Shown here: piece by piece, positions 1-6,230 of the stretch
Layout: every line of letters begins with the position of its first letter
Position numbering within the stretch: position 1 is the stretch's first letter
Origin: an uncultured Faecalibacterium sp.
GTDB lineage: Bacteria > Bacillota > Clostridia > Oscillospirales > Ruminococcaceae
NCBI GenBank assembly: GCA_934526125.1
Contig: CAKSZU010000042.1
Coordinates: 1 to 17,264 of the forward strand
DNA: 17,264 bases
Reading direction: 5' to 3'
Made by a program: the position numbers and the translations under genes
The notes under the pieces: generated by a model
Database searches by the model: none
The model's input: the letters and a program-made list of their open reading frames with translations, nothing else
Told to the model about the DNA's origin: nothing

Positions 1-73
1 CTTTAGCTCAGTCGGTTAGAGCACCTGACTGTTAATCAGGGTGTCGCCTGTTCGAGTCAGGCAAGAGGCGCCA
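1..73 (+). tRNA. tRNA-Asn (GTT), 5' end cut off by the window
   Basis: The anticodon stem CCTGA/TCAGG encloses the loop CTGTTAA, so the anticodon is GTT (asparagine). The TTCGAGT T-loop and an encoded CCA end at 71-73 are visible. The 3' acceptor strand AAGAGGC at 63-69 needs a partner GCCTCTT, of which only the last three bases (1-3) are present, so about four bases lie outside the window. A terminator follows directly, so this is the last or only gene of its transcript. Confidence 0.95.
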
Positions 74-75
74 GA

Positions 76-109
76 AAGCGGCGGGGAACACCTTGCCGCT
101 TGTTTTTTT
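76..109 (+). terminator. Intrinsic terminator of the tRNA-Asn transcript
   Basis: A perfect 7 bp stem, AAGCGGC (76-82) with GCCGCTT (95-101), can be extended inward by GG/CC pairs. It is followed by G and seven T (103-109). It starts three bases after the tRNA CCA end. Confidence 0.9.
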
Positions 110-185
110 GAGCGGATGTTGTAACCAATTTGAGACGATTTTCACAAAATCTTCAAGAATTAACTATTTCTTAAAAAATGTCCTC

Positions 186-214
186 TTGAAGAAGCTGTCA
201 TATTGTGGTATACT
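186..214 (+). promoter_or_regulatory. Sigma-A type promoter ahead of the structured RNA candidate
   Basis: TTGAAG (186-191), exactly 17 bases, then TATACT (209-214). An AT-rich stretch lies upstream at about 120-180, as in strong Firmicutes promoters. Transcription would start near 221. No coding sequence with a ribosome binding site follows for 340 bases, so it most likely drives a non-coding RNA or a long leader. Confidence 0.7.
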
Positions 215-220
215 ACACCC

Positions 221-400
221 AAACCCTGGAAGATTTTTTCAAACCTCCGGGGCTTCTGAACCAGATCAAAGGGTAGGCGCTCCCTTCTTTTGATAGCAGC
301 GGACCTCTGCTTTGCCCTGATTCTCCGCAGGGTGGGGCAAAGCAGAGGGCTATGCGCTGTTATAGACCGAAGGCGGTGTGCAGTAAAATACCTTTTTACT
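221..400 (+). ncRNA. Candidate rod-like structured RNA (6S-like architecture, identity not established)
   Basis: Downstream of the promoter the sequence folds on paper into one long rod with internal loops. AAAGGGTA (268-275) pairs with TACCTTTT (389-396). CGCTCCCTTC (278-287) pairs with GAAGGCGGTG (369-378) with one mismatch. ATAGCAGCG (293-301) pairs with CGCTGTTAT (355-363) with one G-U. CCTCTGCTTTGCCC (304-317) pairs perfectly with GGGCAAAGCAGAGG (335-348). No reading frame here has a ribosome binding site. A strong promoter plus an unbranched bulged rod of about 180-200 bases resembles 6S RNA, but I cannot confirm that family from conserved sequence. The ends are uncertain; the 3' end may be the small hairpin AGTAAAA/TTTTACT at 383-399. 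It could instead be part of a long leader of the exporter gene. Confidence 0.45.
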
Positions 401-455
401 TTGTCATTTCCGCAGCAGAAAAACAGCTGCCCGCAGGGCGGCGGCAATCTGGGGC

Positions 456-484
456 TTGTGCAAACGCGCACAGTGTGCTAGAAT
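456..484 (+). promoter_or_regulatory. Promoter of the MAM exporter gene
   Basis: TTGTGC (456-461), 17 bases, TAGAAT (479-484). Transcription would start near 491 and give a leader of about 80 bases. The leader holds a possible hairpin, GAGATCG (521-527) with CGGTCTC, ending shortly before the ribosome binding site AAAGGA at 556-561. Confidence 0.6.
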
Positions 485-569
485 AAATGCTGTGGTTTTG
501 AAATAGAATCTGTACATTGAAAGAGATCGTTTGCTTTTGGTTGTCGGTCTCTTGTAAAGGAAACATCGT

Positions 570-2930
570 ATGCGTTATACCTATGTGCGGCAGCACGACA
601 CTACGGACTGCGCGGCCGCTTCGCTCGCAATGGTGTGCCTCCATTACAAAAAGGAAATCACCATCACCCGTCTGCGGGACATGATGGGAACCGACATGAA
701 AGGCACAAACCTCATCGGCCTGCAGAAGGCTGCCAACGAGTTGGGCTTCAACACGGCGGCAGTCCGGGTGGACCGGGAGAACTTTTTAAGTGATTTCACT
801 CTGCCCTGCATTGCGCAGGTCATCACCGATCAGGGCCTGGCCCACTTCGTGGTGGTGTTCAAAAAGACCACCATTAAGGACGATGATGCCCGCCGCAAGC
901 ATGTGGCACAGGAAGAGGAACGCAAGGCTGACCCCAAAAAGAAGTACAAGTGCAGGGACTATGTCGTCATCGGCGACCCGGCCAACGAACTGAAAAAGAT
1001 CAGCCTTGATGAGTTCTATAAAAACTTCACTGGTGTGCTTCTGCTGCTCAACCCCACAGCGGAGTTCAAGGGCGGCACAGGCAAGCACAAGGTGGAGGGC
1101 AGGCAGGAAGCGAAAGAAGCCCGCAATCACATGCTGAAGCGGTTCGTCGACCTGCTGCTGCCCCAGAAAAAGCTATTCTTCTATGCGATCTTCAGTTCGG
1201 TGATCCTTACGATCATCGGCATCGTGTCCACGGTGTTCAACAAGGCACTGATGGACGAGGTGCTGCCATACGGACTGAAAAATCTGCTGGTCGCGCTGAT
1301 CGTCGTGTTCAGTGTGGTGAATGTCACCAGTACGCTGATCTCCACGGTGCGCCAGTGGATCCTGATCTATCTGTCCATCAAGGTGGACATCCCGCTGATG
1401 CTGGGCTACTTCGACCACGTTTACCGTCTGCCGATGAAGTTCTTCGCATCACGCAAAACCGGCGAGATCACCACCCGCTACTCCGACGCCAGCACCATCA
1501 AGTCGGTGCTGACCAGCATGGCCATGAGCGTGGTCATGGATGTCGTGATGGCGGTGGCCACGGGCTTCGTCCTGTTCCGGATGAACTCCTCGCTGTTCTC
1601 CATTACGTTGTTTACCACCATCCTGAGCCTGCTGCTGGTCATCATCTTCAAGCAGCCGTACAAGCGGATCAATGAAGAGACCATGCAGCAATCGGCCGTC
1701 CTGAACAGCCAGATGATCGAGAGCCTGCGCGGCATCGAGACCATCAAGTGCAACGCAGGCGAGGAGCGGGAGCTGGAAGCCCTTGAGCGTGAATACATCA
1801 AGAGCCTGAAGATCAGCCTGCGCTCCAGTAAGATCAGCACCACCCAGTCCCTCATCAGCACCCTGATCACCACGGTGCTGACCATGGTGACCACCTATGT
1901 GGGCTATATGCAGGTGCTGAACGGTCAGCTGACGCTGGGCGGCTACATGGCCTTCAGCACACTGGCCGGCTACTTTACCTCCCCGGTGAGCGACCTGATC
2001 GGCATGCAGATGTCGATCCAGGAAGCCTCCATCTCCATGAAGCGCCTGACCGAGATCATGGACTATGAGTCGGAGCAGGACCCCGAGAAGGAGTACACCG
2101 AAATGGAAGCCATGGACGGCGACATCGAGTTCAAGGATGTCACCTTCCGCTACGGCAACCGCAGCCCGGCGCTGAACCACATCTCCTTCACCATCCCCAA
2201 GGGGAAGAAGGTGGCACTGGTGGGCCAGTCCGGTTCCGGCAAGTCCACCATCACCAAACTGCTGCTCAAGTACTATGAGCCGGAGAGCGGTGAGATCGAT
2301 GTGGACGGCGTGAATCTGGACGAGTACAGCAACGCCTCCGTCCGCCGCTGCATTTCCTACGTCCCGCAGAACGTCGAGCTGTTCAGCAAGACGATCTTCG
2401 AGAATATCCGCATCTCCCGTCCGGAGGCGACTCTGGATCAGGTGCGGGAGGCCGCCAAGAAGGCGGACGCACATGAGTTTATCCGCAAGCTGCCGCTGCA
2501 GTACAACACCTATCTGGAAGAAGCCGGCAACGGACTTTCCGGCGGTGAGAAGCAGCGCATTGCGCTGGCCCGGGCTTTCTTGAAAGATTCCGGCCTGTAC
2601 ATCTTCGACGAGTCGACTTCCAGTCTGGACTTCGGTACCGAGAATGTCATCTTTGACATGATCTACAACCAGCTGGCCGACCGTTCGATGCTGATCGTGG
2701 CACACCGTCTGTCCACCATCCGCGACTGTGATCTGATCCTTGTGATGGATCACGGCGAGATCGTGGAGCGGGGCACCCACGACGAGCTGCTGGCAAAGCA
2801 GGGCAAGTATTACGAACTCTGGAGCCTGCAGCAGGGCATCTTCCGCCGCAAGAAGGACGAAGAGCCCGCCTCCGCAGCCCACGCCGCCATCGTGGAAGAC
2901 GATGACGACGGCGAGGCCATTACCTACTAA
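570..2930 (+). CDS. Peptidase-containing ABC exporter (C39 PCAT), probable MAM processing and export
   Basis: A 786-residue inner-membrane transporter that should cleave a double-glycine leader and export the cargo using ATP. The N-terminal C39 cysteine protease (about 1-160) shows Gln8, the catalytic Cys14 in DTTDCAAASLA, His92 in AHFVVVF and Asp136 in VIGDPA. A transmembrane domain spans about 195-480. The nucleotide-binding domain has Walker A GQSGSGKS (552-559), signature LSGGEKQR (656-663), Walker B IFDE ending at Asp680-Glu681, and H-loop His712. Length is slightly above the usual 700-730 because of a charged insertion of about 30 residues (99-130) between the catalytic His and Asp, plus an acidic C-terminal tail. 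The ATG has AAAGGA 8 bases upstream. mam follows 107 bases downstream, which points to MAM as substrate; that pairing is inferred from context and from MAM's leader. Confidence 0.93.
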   Translation: MRYTYVRQHDTTDCAAASLAMVCLHYKKEITITRLRDMMGTDMKGTNLIGLQKAANELGFNTAAVRVDRENFLSDFTLPCIAQVITDQGLAHFVVVFKKTTIKDDDARRKHVAQEEERKADPKKKYKCRDYVVIGDPANELKKISLDEFYKNFTGVLLLLNPTAEFKGGTGKHKVEGRQEAKEARNHMLKRFVDLLLPQKKLFFYAIFSSVILTIIGIVSTVFNKALMDEVLPYGLKNLLVALIVVFSVVNVTSTLISTVRQWILIYLSIKVDIPLMLGYFDHVYRLPMKFFASRKTGEITTRYSDASTIKSVLTSMAMSVVMDVVMAVATGFVLFRMNSSLFSITLFTTILSLLLVIIFKQPYKRINEETMQQSAVLNSQMIESLRGIETIKCNAGEERELEALEREYIKSLKISLRSSKISTTQSLISTLITTVLTMVTTYVGYMQVLNGQLTLGGYMAFSTLAGYFTSPVSDLIGMQMSIQEASISMKRLTEIMDYESEQDPEKEYTEMEAMDGDIEFKDVTFRYGNRSPALNHISFTIPKGKKVALVGQSGSGKSTITKLLLKYYEPESGEIDVDGVNLDEYSNASVRRCISYVPQNVELFSKTIFENIRISRPEATLDQVREAAKKADAHEFIRKLPLQYNTYLEEAGNGLSGGEKQRIALARAFLKDSGLYIFDESTSSLDFGTENVIFDMIYNQLADRSMLIVAHRLSTIRDCDLILVMDHGEIVERGTHDELLAKQGKYYELWSLQQGIFRRKKDEEPASAAHAAIVEDDDDGEAITY

Positions 2931-2937
2931 GTTGCAG

Positions 2938-2997
2938 CCGGGTGCGCACCCGGTTACATAAATGATTTTCGGATGGTTGCGCAGCCGGAAGAAAATC
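2938..2997 (+). promoter_or_regulatory. Two hairpins in the exporter-mam intergenic leader
   Basis: A self-complementary 16-base palindrome at 2938-2953 (CCGGGT/ACCCGG around GCGC) starts 8 bases after the exporter stop codon. It is followed by GATTTTC (2964-2970) pairing with GAAAATC (2991-2997), with an inner GGTT/AGCC stem. Neither has a T tract, so they look like a weak or partial terminator or an mRNA-stabilising 5' structure and not a full stop. A weak promoter, TTGCGC (2977-2982), 17 bases, TGAAAT, is possible inside the second hairpin. Confidence 0.45.
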
Positions 2998-3037
2998 GCT
3001 GAAATTGTTTTCAATCATTTGAAGGGAGTAATTCATT

Positions 3038-3508
3038 ATGATGATGCCTGCAAACTACTCTGCTATCGCAGAGAACGAGATGACTTATGTCGTCGGCGGC
3101 GCCTCTTTCATCGAGGCTGTCGGTGCTGTTACCGCTCCTATCTGGGACGTTAACAATGTCAAGACCTTCTCCACCAACGTTGTTACCCTGATCGGCAACA
3201 AGTTCATGGGCGATCTGATCAACAACACTCTGGGCTACGTCTTCAGCGGCAACGCTACCAAGAAGGGCCTGGGCGCAAGCTTCGGCAAGGTTGTCGGCGC
3301 TGATGCTTGGAAGTCCAAGAACTACGGCGACGGCATTGCTACCGTCCTGGGCTCTGTTGCTGCTATCTACAACCTGGGCCGCGCTGATGTTGCTAACGCT
3401 GCTGGTTCTGCTAAGATCACCTACCCCAGCGATCCTTCTGTTACTCGCGTTGTTTTCGGCAAGCTGAACGCTGACGGCAAGTTTGAGCAGATCACTATTG
3501 GTGACTAA
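3038..3508 (+). CDS. mam: MAM (microbial anti-inflammatory molecule) homologue, double-glycine secreted protein
   Basis: A 156-residue protein starting MMMPANYS, which I recognise as the F. prausnitzii MAM family; those proteins are reported to dampen NF-kB signalling in host epithelium. Residues 1-21 form a double-glycine leader ending ENEMTYVVGG. The consensus positions are met: Glu14 at -8, Met15 at -7, Val18 at -4, Ile10 at -12, Tyr7 at -15. Cleavage after Gly21 leaves 135 residues with no cysteine, so this is not a lantibiotic-type precursor. The mature part carries small-residue-rich and hydrophobic stretches. Compared with the family member I remember, it has a C-terminal tail of about 20 residues from about 130, ending ITIGD. 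A GGGAG site (3024-3028) sits 9 bases before the first of three consecutive ATG codons. Codons are strongly biased to GCT, GTT and AAG, like pta and unlike the exporter, suggesting very high expression. It lies between two stable hairpin regions. Confidence 0.88.
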   Translation: MMMPANYSAIAENEMTYVVGGASFIEAVGAVTAPIWDVNNVKTFSTNVVTLIGNKFMGDLINNTLGYVFSGNATKKGLGASFGKVVGADAWKSKNYGDGIATVLGSVAAIYNLGRADVANAAGSAKITYPSDPSVTRVVFGKLNADGKFEQITIGD

Positions 3509-3593
3509 TCAGATTTAATCTGAAACTATGAAGCGTTGAGAACACTGCACCGCCCTACCCAGTAGTGCGGGGCAGATCACAAGGCCTCGTTAT

Positions 3594-3635
3594 GGTGTGC
3601 CAGGAGGCGTATGCCTCCTGGCACACCTTATTTTT
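3594..3635 (+). terminator. Strong intrinsic terminator after mam
   Basis: A perfect 15 bp stem, GGTGTGCCAGGAGGC (3594-3608) with GCCTCCTGGCACACC (3613-3627), loop GTAT, followed by TTATTTTT (3628-3635). A second small palindrome, TCAGATT-T-AATCTGA (3509-3523), begins at the base after the mam stop codon. Together they should define a stable 3' end for mam mRNA and separate it from the genes beyond the repeats. Confidence 0.93.
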
Positions 3636-3728
3636 ATATCACTGCCCATGCGCCCTGCTTTTGTATTTTTACATGGCGGGGGCGGTGGGTGGTTGTGTGA
3701 GGTAGAAAGGGGAACCCTCTCAGGGGGA

Positions 3729-3840
3729 GCCCTCTCAGTCAAAAGCAGGCTTCCCGGGAGCGGCAAGCCCTCTCAGTCAAAACAGGCTCCCCGGGGGCGG
3801 CATGCCCTCTCAGTCAGAAGCGGCTCCCCGGGAGCGGCAT
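3729..3840 (+). repeat. Left tandem array of 37-38 bp end-like repeats
   Basis: Three units begin with GCCCTCTCAGTCA at 3729, 3767 and 3804, and the next element begins the same way at 3841, giving a period of 38, 37 and 37. Each unit continues with a GC-rich GGCTCCCCGGGAGCGGCAT-like segment. A degenerate half unit (ACCCTCTCAG) precedes at about 3715. The units match the outer end of the larger elements that follow and are inverted relative to the right-hand array at 4470-4560. The repeats adjoin directly, with no unique spacers between them. Confidence 0.85.
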
Positions 3841-4021
3841 GCCCTCTCAGTCACGGCTTCGCCGTGCCAGCTCTCCCAAAGGGAGAGCCGACGCATATCC
3901 AAGGGAAGCTGAAGCTGATGGTTAAGCTGGTGGAGGCTTCGGATTCAGCTGGAGCTGAAGGCCGGGCCGCAATAGGCTCCCCCTTTGGGGGAGCTGCTGA
4001 GCGCAGCGAAGCTGAGAGGGC
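3841..4021. repeat. MITE/REP-like palindromic element, copy A (181 bp)
   Basis: Left end: GCCCTCTCAGTCA, a hairpin CACGGC-TTC-GCCGTG (3853-3867), then a hairpin CTCTCCC-AAA-GGGAGAG. Right end: hairpin GCTCCCCC-TTT-GGGGGAGC (3976-3994) and the terminal inverted match GAGAGGGC (4014-4021). The right-end second hairpin is degraded (CTGCTGAGCGCAGCG). The centre carries TCAGCTGGAGCTGAAGGCC, shared with the other copies. No transposase is encoded, so if mobile it must depend on one elsewhere. Confidence 0.8.
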
Positions 4022-4046
4022 ATGCCGTTGACGGGGAGCCGCAGGA

Positions 4047-4269
4047 GCCCTCTCAGTCACGGCTTCGCCGTGCCAGCTCTCCCAAAGGGAGAGCCGACGC
4101 ATCTCCAAGGGAAGCTGCAGCTGAATTGGGAAGTTGGAACATCTGCGAGGGCAGATGCAGCTGATGGTTAAGCTGGTGGAGGCTTCGGATTCAGCTGATG
4201 CTGAAGGCCGGGCCGCAATTGCCTCTCCCTTTGGGAGAGGTGTCAGCGCTTCGCGCTGACGGAGAGGGC
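4047..4269. repeat. MITE/REP-like palindromic element, copy B (223 bp, internal duplication)
   Basis: Same ends as copy A: GCCCTCTCAGTCACGG at 4047 and GAGAGGGC at 4262-4269. The right end has an intact pair of hairpins, CTCTCCC-TTT-GGGAGAG and GTCAGCGC-TTC-GCGCTGAC (4242-4260). The centre is about 40 bp longer because it holds both the ATCTCCAAGGGAAGCTG segment typical of copy A and the ATCTGCGAGGGCAGATG segment of copy C, so it looks like a recombinant of the two. A 25 bp spacer separates it from copy A. Confidence 0.82.
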
Positions 4270-4294
4270 ATGCCGCTGACCGAGGGCCGCAAGA

Positions 4295-4477
4295 GCCCTC
4301 TCAGTCACGGCTACGCCGTGCCAGCTCCCCCAAAGGGGGAGCCAACGCATCTGCGAGGGCAGATGGAGTTTACGGTCAAGCTGCTGGCATCTTCAGATTC
4401 AGCTGGAGCTGAAGGCCGGGCCGCAATTGCCTCTCCCTTTGGGAGAGGTGTCAGCGCTTTGCGCTGACGGAGAGGGC
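4295..4477. repeat. MITE/REP-like palindromic element, copy C (183 bp)
   Basis: Begins GCCCTCTCAGTCACGG (4295) and ends GAGAGGGC (4470-4477). The left hairpin loop is TAC instead of TTC. The left stem is CTCCCCC/GGGGGAG where copies A and B have CTCTCCC/GGGAGAG, so both arms have changed together. The right end is GTCAGCGC-TTT-GCGCTGAC. The spacer from copy B is again 25 bp and nearly the same sequence as the A-B spacer, so A, B and C form an imperfect tandem triplication. Confidence 0.82.
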
Positions 4478-4560
4478 ATGCCGCTGACCAGGAGCAAACC
4501 CGAGAGGGCATGCCGCTGACCGGGAGCAAACCTGAGAGGGCATGCCGCTGCCCGAGAACA
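4470..4560. repeat. Right tandem array of 32 bp end-like repeats
   Basis: Units starting GAGAGGGCATGCCGCTG at 4470, 4502 and 4534 repeat with an exact 32 bp period; the third is partial and diverges at its end (CCCGAGAACA). The reverse complement (GCGGCATGCCCTCTC) matches the left array at 3729-3840, so the whole block 3729-4560 is bounded by inverted arrays of end-like repeats. From 4561 to the next start codon the sequence is unique and AT-richer, with no clear promoter. Confidence 0.85.
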
Positions 4561-4623
4561 GAAATTTTCTACCCCAGACAATTGCCCATTGCAAGCAAAT
4601 AAAAAAGAAACAGGTGGATGATT

Positions 4624-5079
4624 ATGAGAGAGATCCAAGTTGCAGAAAACAAGACCCTGAAGCTGACCAACGTGCTGTCGCGCCGGGTGGACCCCAACGA
4701 GCTGAGCAGCGTGGGCGTCATTCTGACGCAGATGCAGAACTTCATCAAGAGCCACAGCGCTATGCCGGTGGGGCCGGTGATCCAGTGCGTCAAGTTCAGC
4801 GCGGGCCCGAGCCCCGAGCCGGAGATCTACTTCATGATGCAGGTCAACCAGCTGATCCCCCGGCTGGAGCCCGGGTATCAGCAGGATGCTGTGCTGCGGG
4901 TCAAGGGCTGTCTGTATGCCCATTTCACCGGCCCCATGGACCACAGCGCTCTGGCCGGCCAGAAGCTGAACATCTATGCCTACGAGCATGAGATCGAGCT
5001 GACCGGGTCCAGCTACAGCATCTACGTCAATCAGGACAGCGAAAACGGCGTCATGGACGTCTTTATGGAGACGAAATAA
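4624..5079 (+). CDS. Stand-alone GyrI-like effector-binding domain protein (putative)
   Basis: A 151-residue soluble protein. The pattern of an N-terminal helix VGVILTQMQNFIKSH, then MPVGPVIQCVKF, and a C-terminal YAHFTGPMDHSALAGQK followed by a strand rich in aromatic and acidic residues, resembles the GyrI-like small-molecule-binding fold found at the C-terminus of AraC- or MerR-type regulators. No helix-turn-helix and no signal peptide are present, so it is probably a cytoplasmic ligand-binding or adaptor protein. The ATG at 4624 is chosen over 4618 because AGGTGG (4612-4617) then sits 6 bases away. The HlyD gene starts 2 bases after its stop, so the two are translated from one mRNA. The family call is by pattern only; the role in this operon is unknown. 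Confidence 0.72.
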   Translation: MREIQVAENKTLKLTNVLSRRVDPNELSSVGVILTQMQNFIKSHSAMPVGPVIQCVKFSAGPSPEPEIYFMMQVNQLIPRLEPGYQQDAVLRVKGCLYAHFTGPMDHSALAGQKLNIYAYEHEIELTGSSYSIYVNQDSENGVMDVFMETK

Positions 5080-5081
5080 TT

Positions 5082-6194
5082 ATGACCACGCGCATTCAGA
5101 ACCTTTCCGATCTGCAGGACCGCCGCATCATGATGGAGAAGAAGCTGCCGCCCTTCGGCTACGCGCTGATCTTACTGGTGGGCTTTCTTCTGGTGTATCT
5201 GACGATCTGGAGCACCCGGAATTACCGCACCTATGTCAGCCAGTCGTCGGGCACGGTGCAGGCGGCCAACAAGACCTACATCATGTCCAGTTACACCGGT
5301 TCCATCACCGAGATCACCATCTCGGAGGGCAGCTATGTCAACGAGGGTGATCTCATCGCCCACATCAAGAGTACCGATCTGGACATCCAGCAGGACAACT
5401 ACCAGAGCCAGCTGGACATTTACAAGAAGCAGAAGAGCCAGTATGAGAAGCTGCTGAAGTCGGTGCAGGACGACAAGAACTATTTCAGCGAGACCAGCAT
5501 CGACGATCAGCCCTACTACTACCAGTACGAGAGCTACAAGACCCAGGTCGAGCAGAAAACCTTCGATGCGTCGCCCTATCAGGCGGCCGGGTACTCGGAC
5601 GAGCAGATCCGGGCTCTGATGGAGCAGAACCAGAGCGAGATCCAGAACCTGTATTACAGCACCATGCAGTCCATCTCCTCCAACCTGACCAGCATCCAGG
5701 CCAACATCGACAACATCCAGGCCCAGCTGGACGCACTGGAGACCGGCGCCAACGATTACTACATCTACGCCCCCACCTCCGGCGTCATCCACATGGACAC
5801 CCCCTACAAGGAGGGCATGGTGGTGGGTGCCGGGTCGGCCATCGCCACCGTGGCCAGCGAGAACGATGATCTGGAGATCGTGGCGGCGGTCAGCCTCAGC
5901 GACCGGCCCCTGATCCACGTGGGCGACCCGTGCAAGATCGCCGTCACCGGCCTGTCGGAGTATTCCTACGGCACCCTGACCGGCACGGTGACCTCCATTG
6001 ACAGCGACGTCACCGCCAGCGAGAGCGGCTCGTACTACAAGATGACCATCAAGCCCGACAACACCTATGTGGTCAGCACCAGCGGCGACAAGGTGGACCT
6101 GTCCAACGGCATGAGCGTCACCGCCCGTGTGGAGTACGACAAACTGACCTACTTTGATTATGTGATGGAAGCCCTGGGCGTACTGTTCCGCTAA
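5082..6194 (+). CDS. HlyD-family membrane fusion (secretion accessory) protein
   Basis: A 370-residue membrane-anchored adaptor of the kind that partners C39 ABC exporters in Gram-positive bacteria. A short cytoplasmic N-terminus precedes one transmembrane helix (about 26-44). A split biotinyl-lipoyl-like domain follows: SSYTGSITEITISEGSYVNEGD around 69-91 and APTSGVIHMDTPYKEGMVV around 230-248. Between the halves lies a charged, Gln- and Tyr-rich coiled-coil hairpin (about 95-220). A beta-barrel-like C-terminus follows. The start ATG overlaps the end of the previous message, with GGAG 11 bases upstream. It probably works with the exporter at 570-2930, although a repeat block and a strong terminator lie between; no other exporter is visible in the window. 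Confidence 0.85.
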   Translation: MTTRIQNLSDLQDRRIMMEKKLPPFGYALILLVGFLLVYLTIWSTRNYRTYVSQSSGTVQAANKTYIMSSYTGSITEITISEGSYVNEGDLIAHIKSTDLDIQQDNYQSQLDIYKKQKSQYEKLLKSVQDDKNYFSETSIDDQPYYYQYESYKTQVEQKTFDASPYQAAGYSDEQIRALMEQNQSEIQNLYYSTMQSISSNLTSIQANIDNIQAQLDALETGANDYYIYAPTSGVIHMDTPYKEGMVVGAGSAIATVASENDDLEIVAAVSLSDRPLIHVGDPCKIAVTGLSEYSYGTLTGTVTSIDSDVTASESGSYYKMTIKPDNTYVVSTSGDKVDLSNGMSVTARVEYDKLTYFDYVMEALGVLFR

Positions 6195-6230
6195 GCGCCC
6201 CGCCAATCCACGCCCAGGAGGTACGAACAA

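Noticed and set aside
221..400. T-box or metabolite riboswitch controlling the exporter
   Set aside because: No T-box core sequence, no terminator/antiterminator pair before the exporter gene, and a separate promoter lies downstream at 456-484.
3038..3508. Reading the double-glycine peptide as a class II bacteriocin
   Set aside because: The mature part is 135 residues, there is no immunity-type small gene nearby, and the N-terminus matches MAM.
3729..3840. Direct repeats of 37-38 bp that could suggest a CRISPR array
   Set aside because: The units adjoin without unique spacers, match the ends of neighbouring palindromic elements, and no cas genes are present.
3597..4529. Open frames across the repeat block on both strands
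   Set aside because: Their sequence is made of the palindromic repeats, they lack ribosome binding sites, and their translations repeat the same low-complexity phrases.
4561..4617. Promoter for the GyrI-like/HlyD/Big_2 genes
   Set aside because: TTGCCC and AT-rich stretches exist but no -35/-10 pair with acceptable spacing was found, so none is annotated; the start of that transcript is unresolved.
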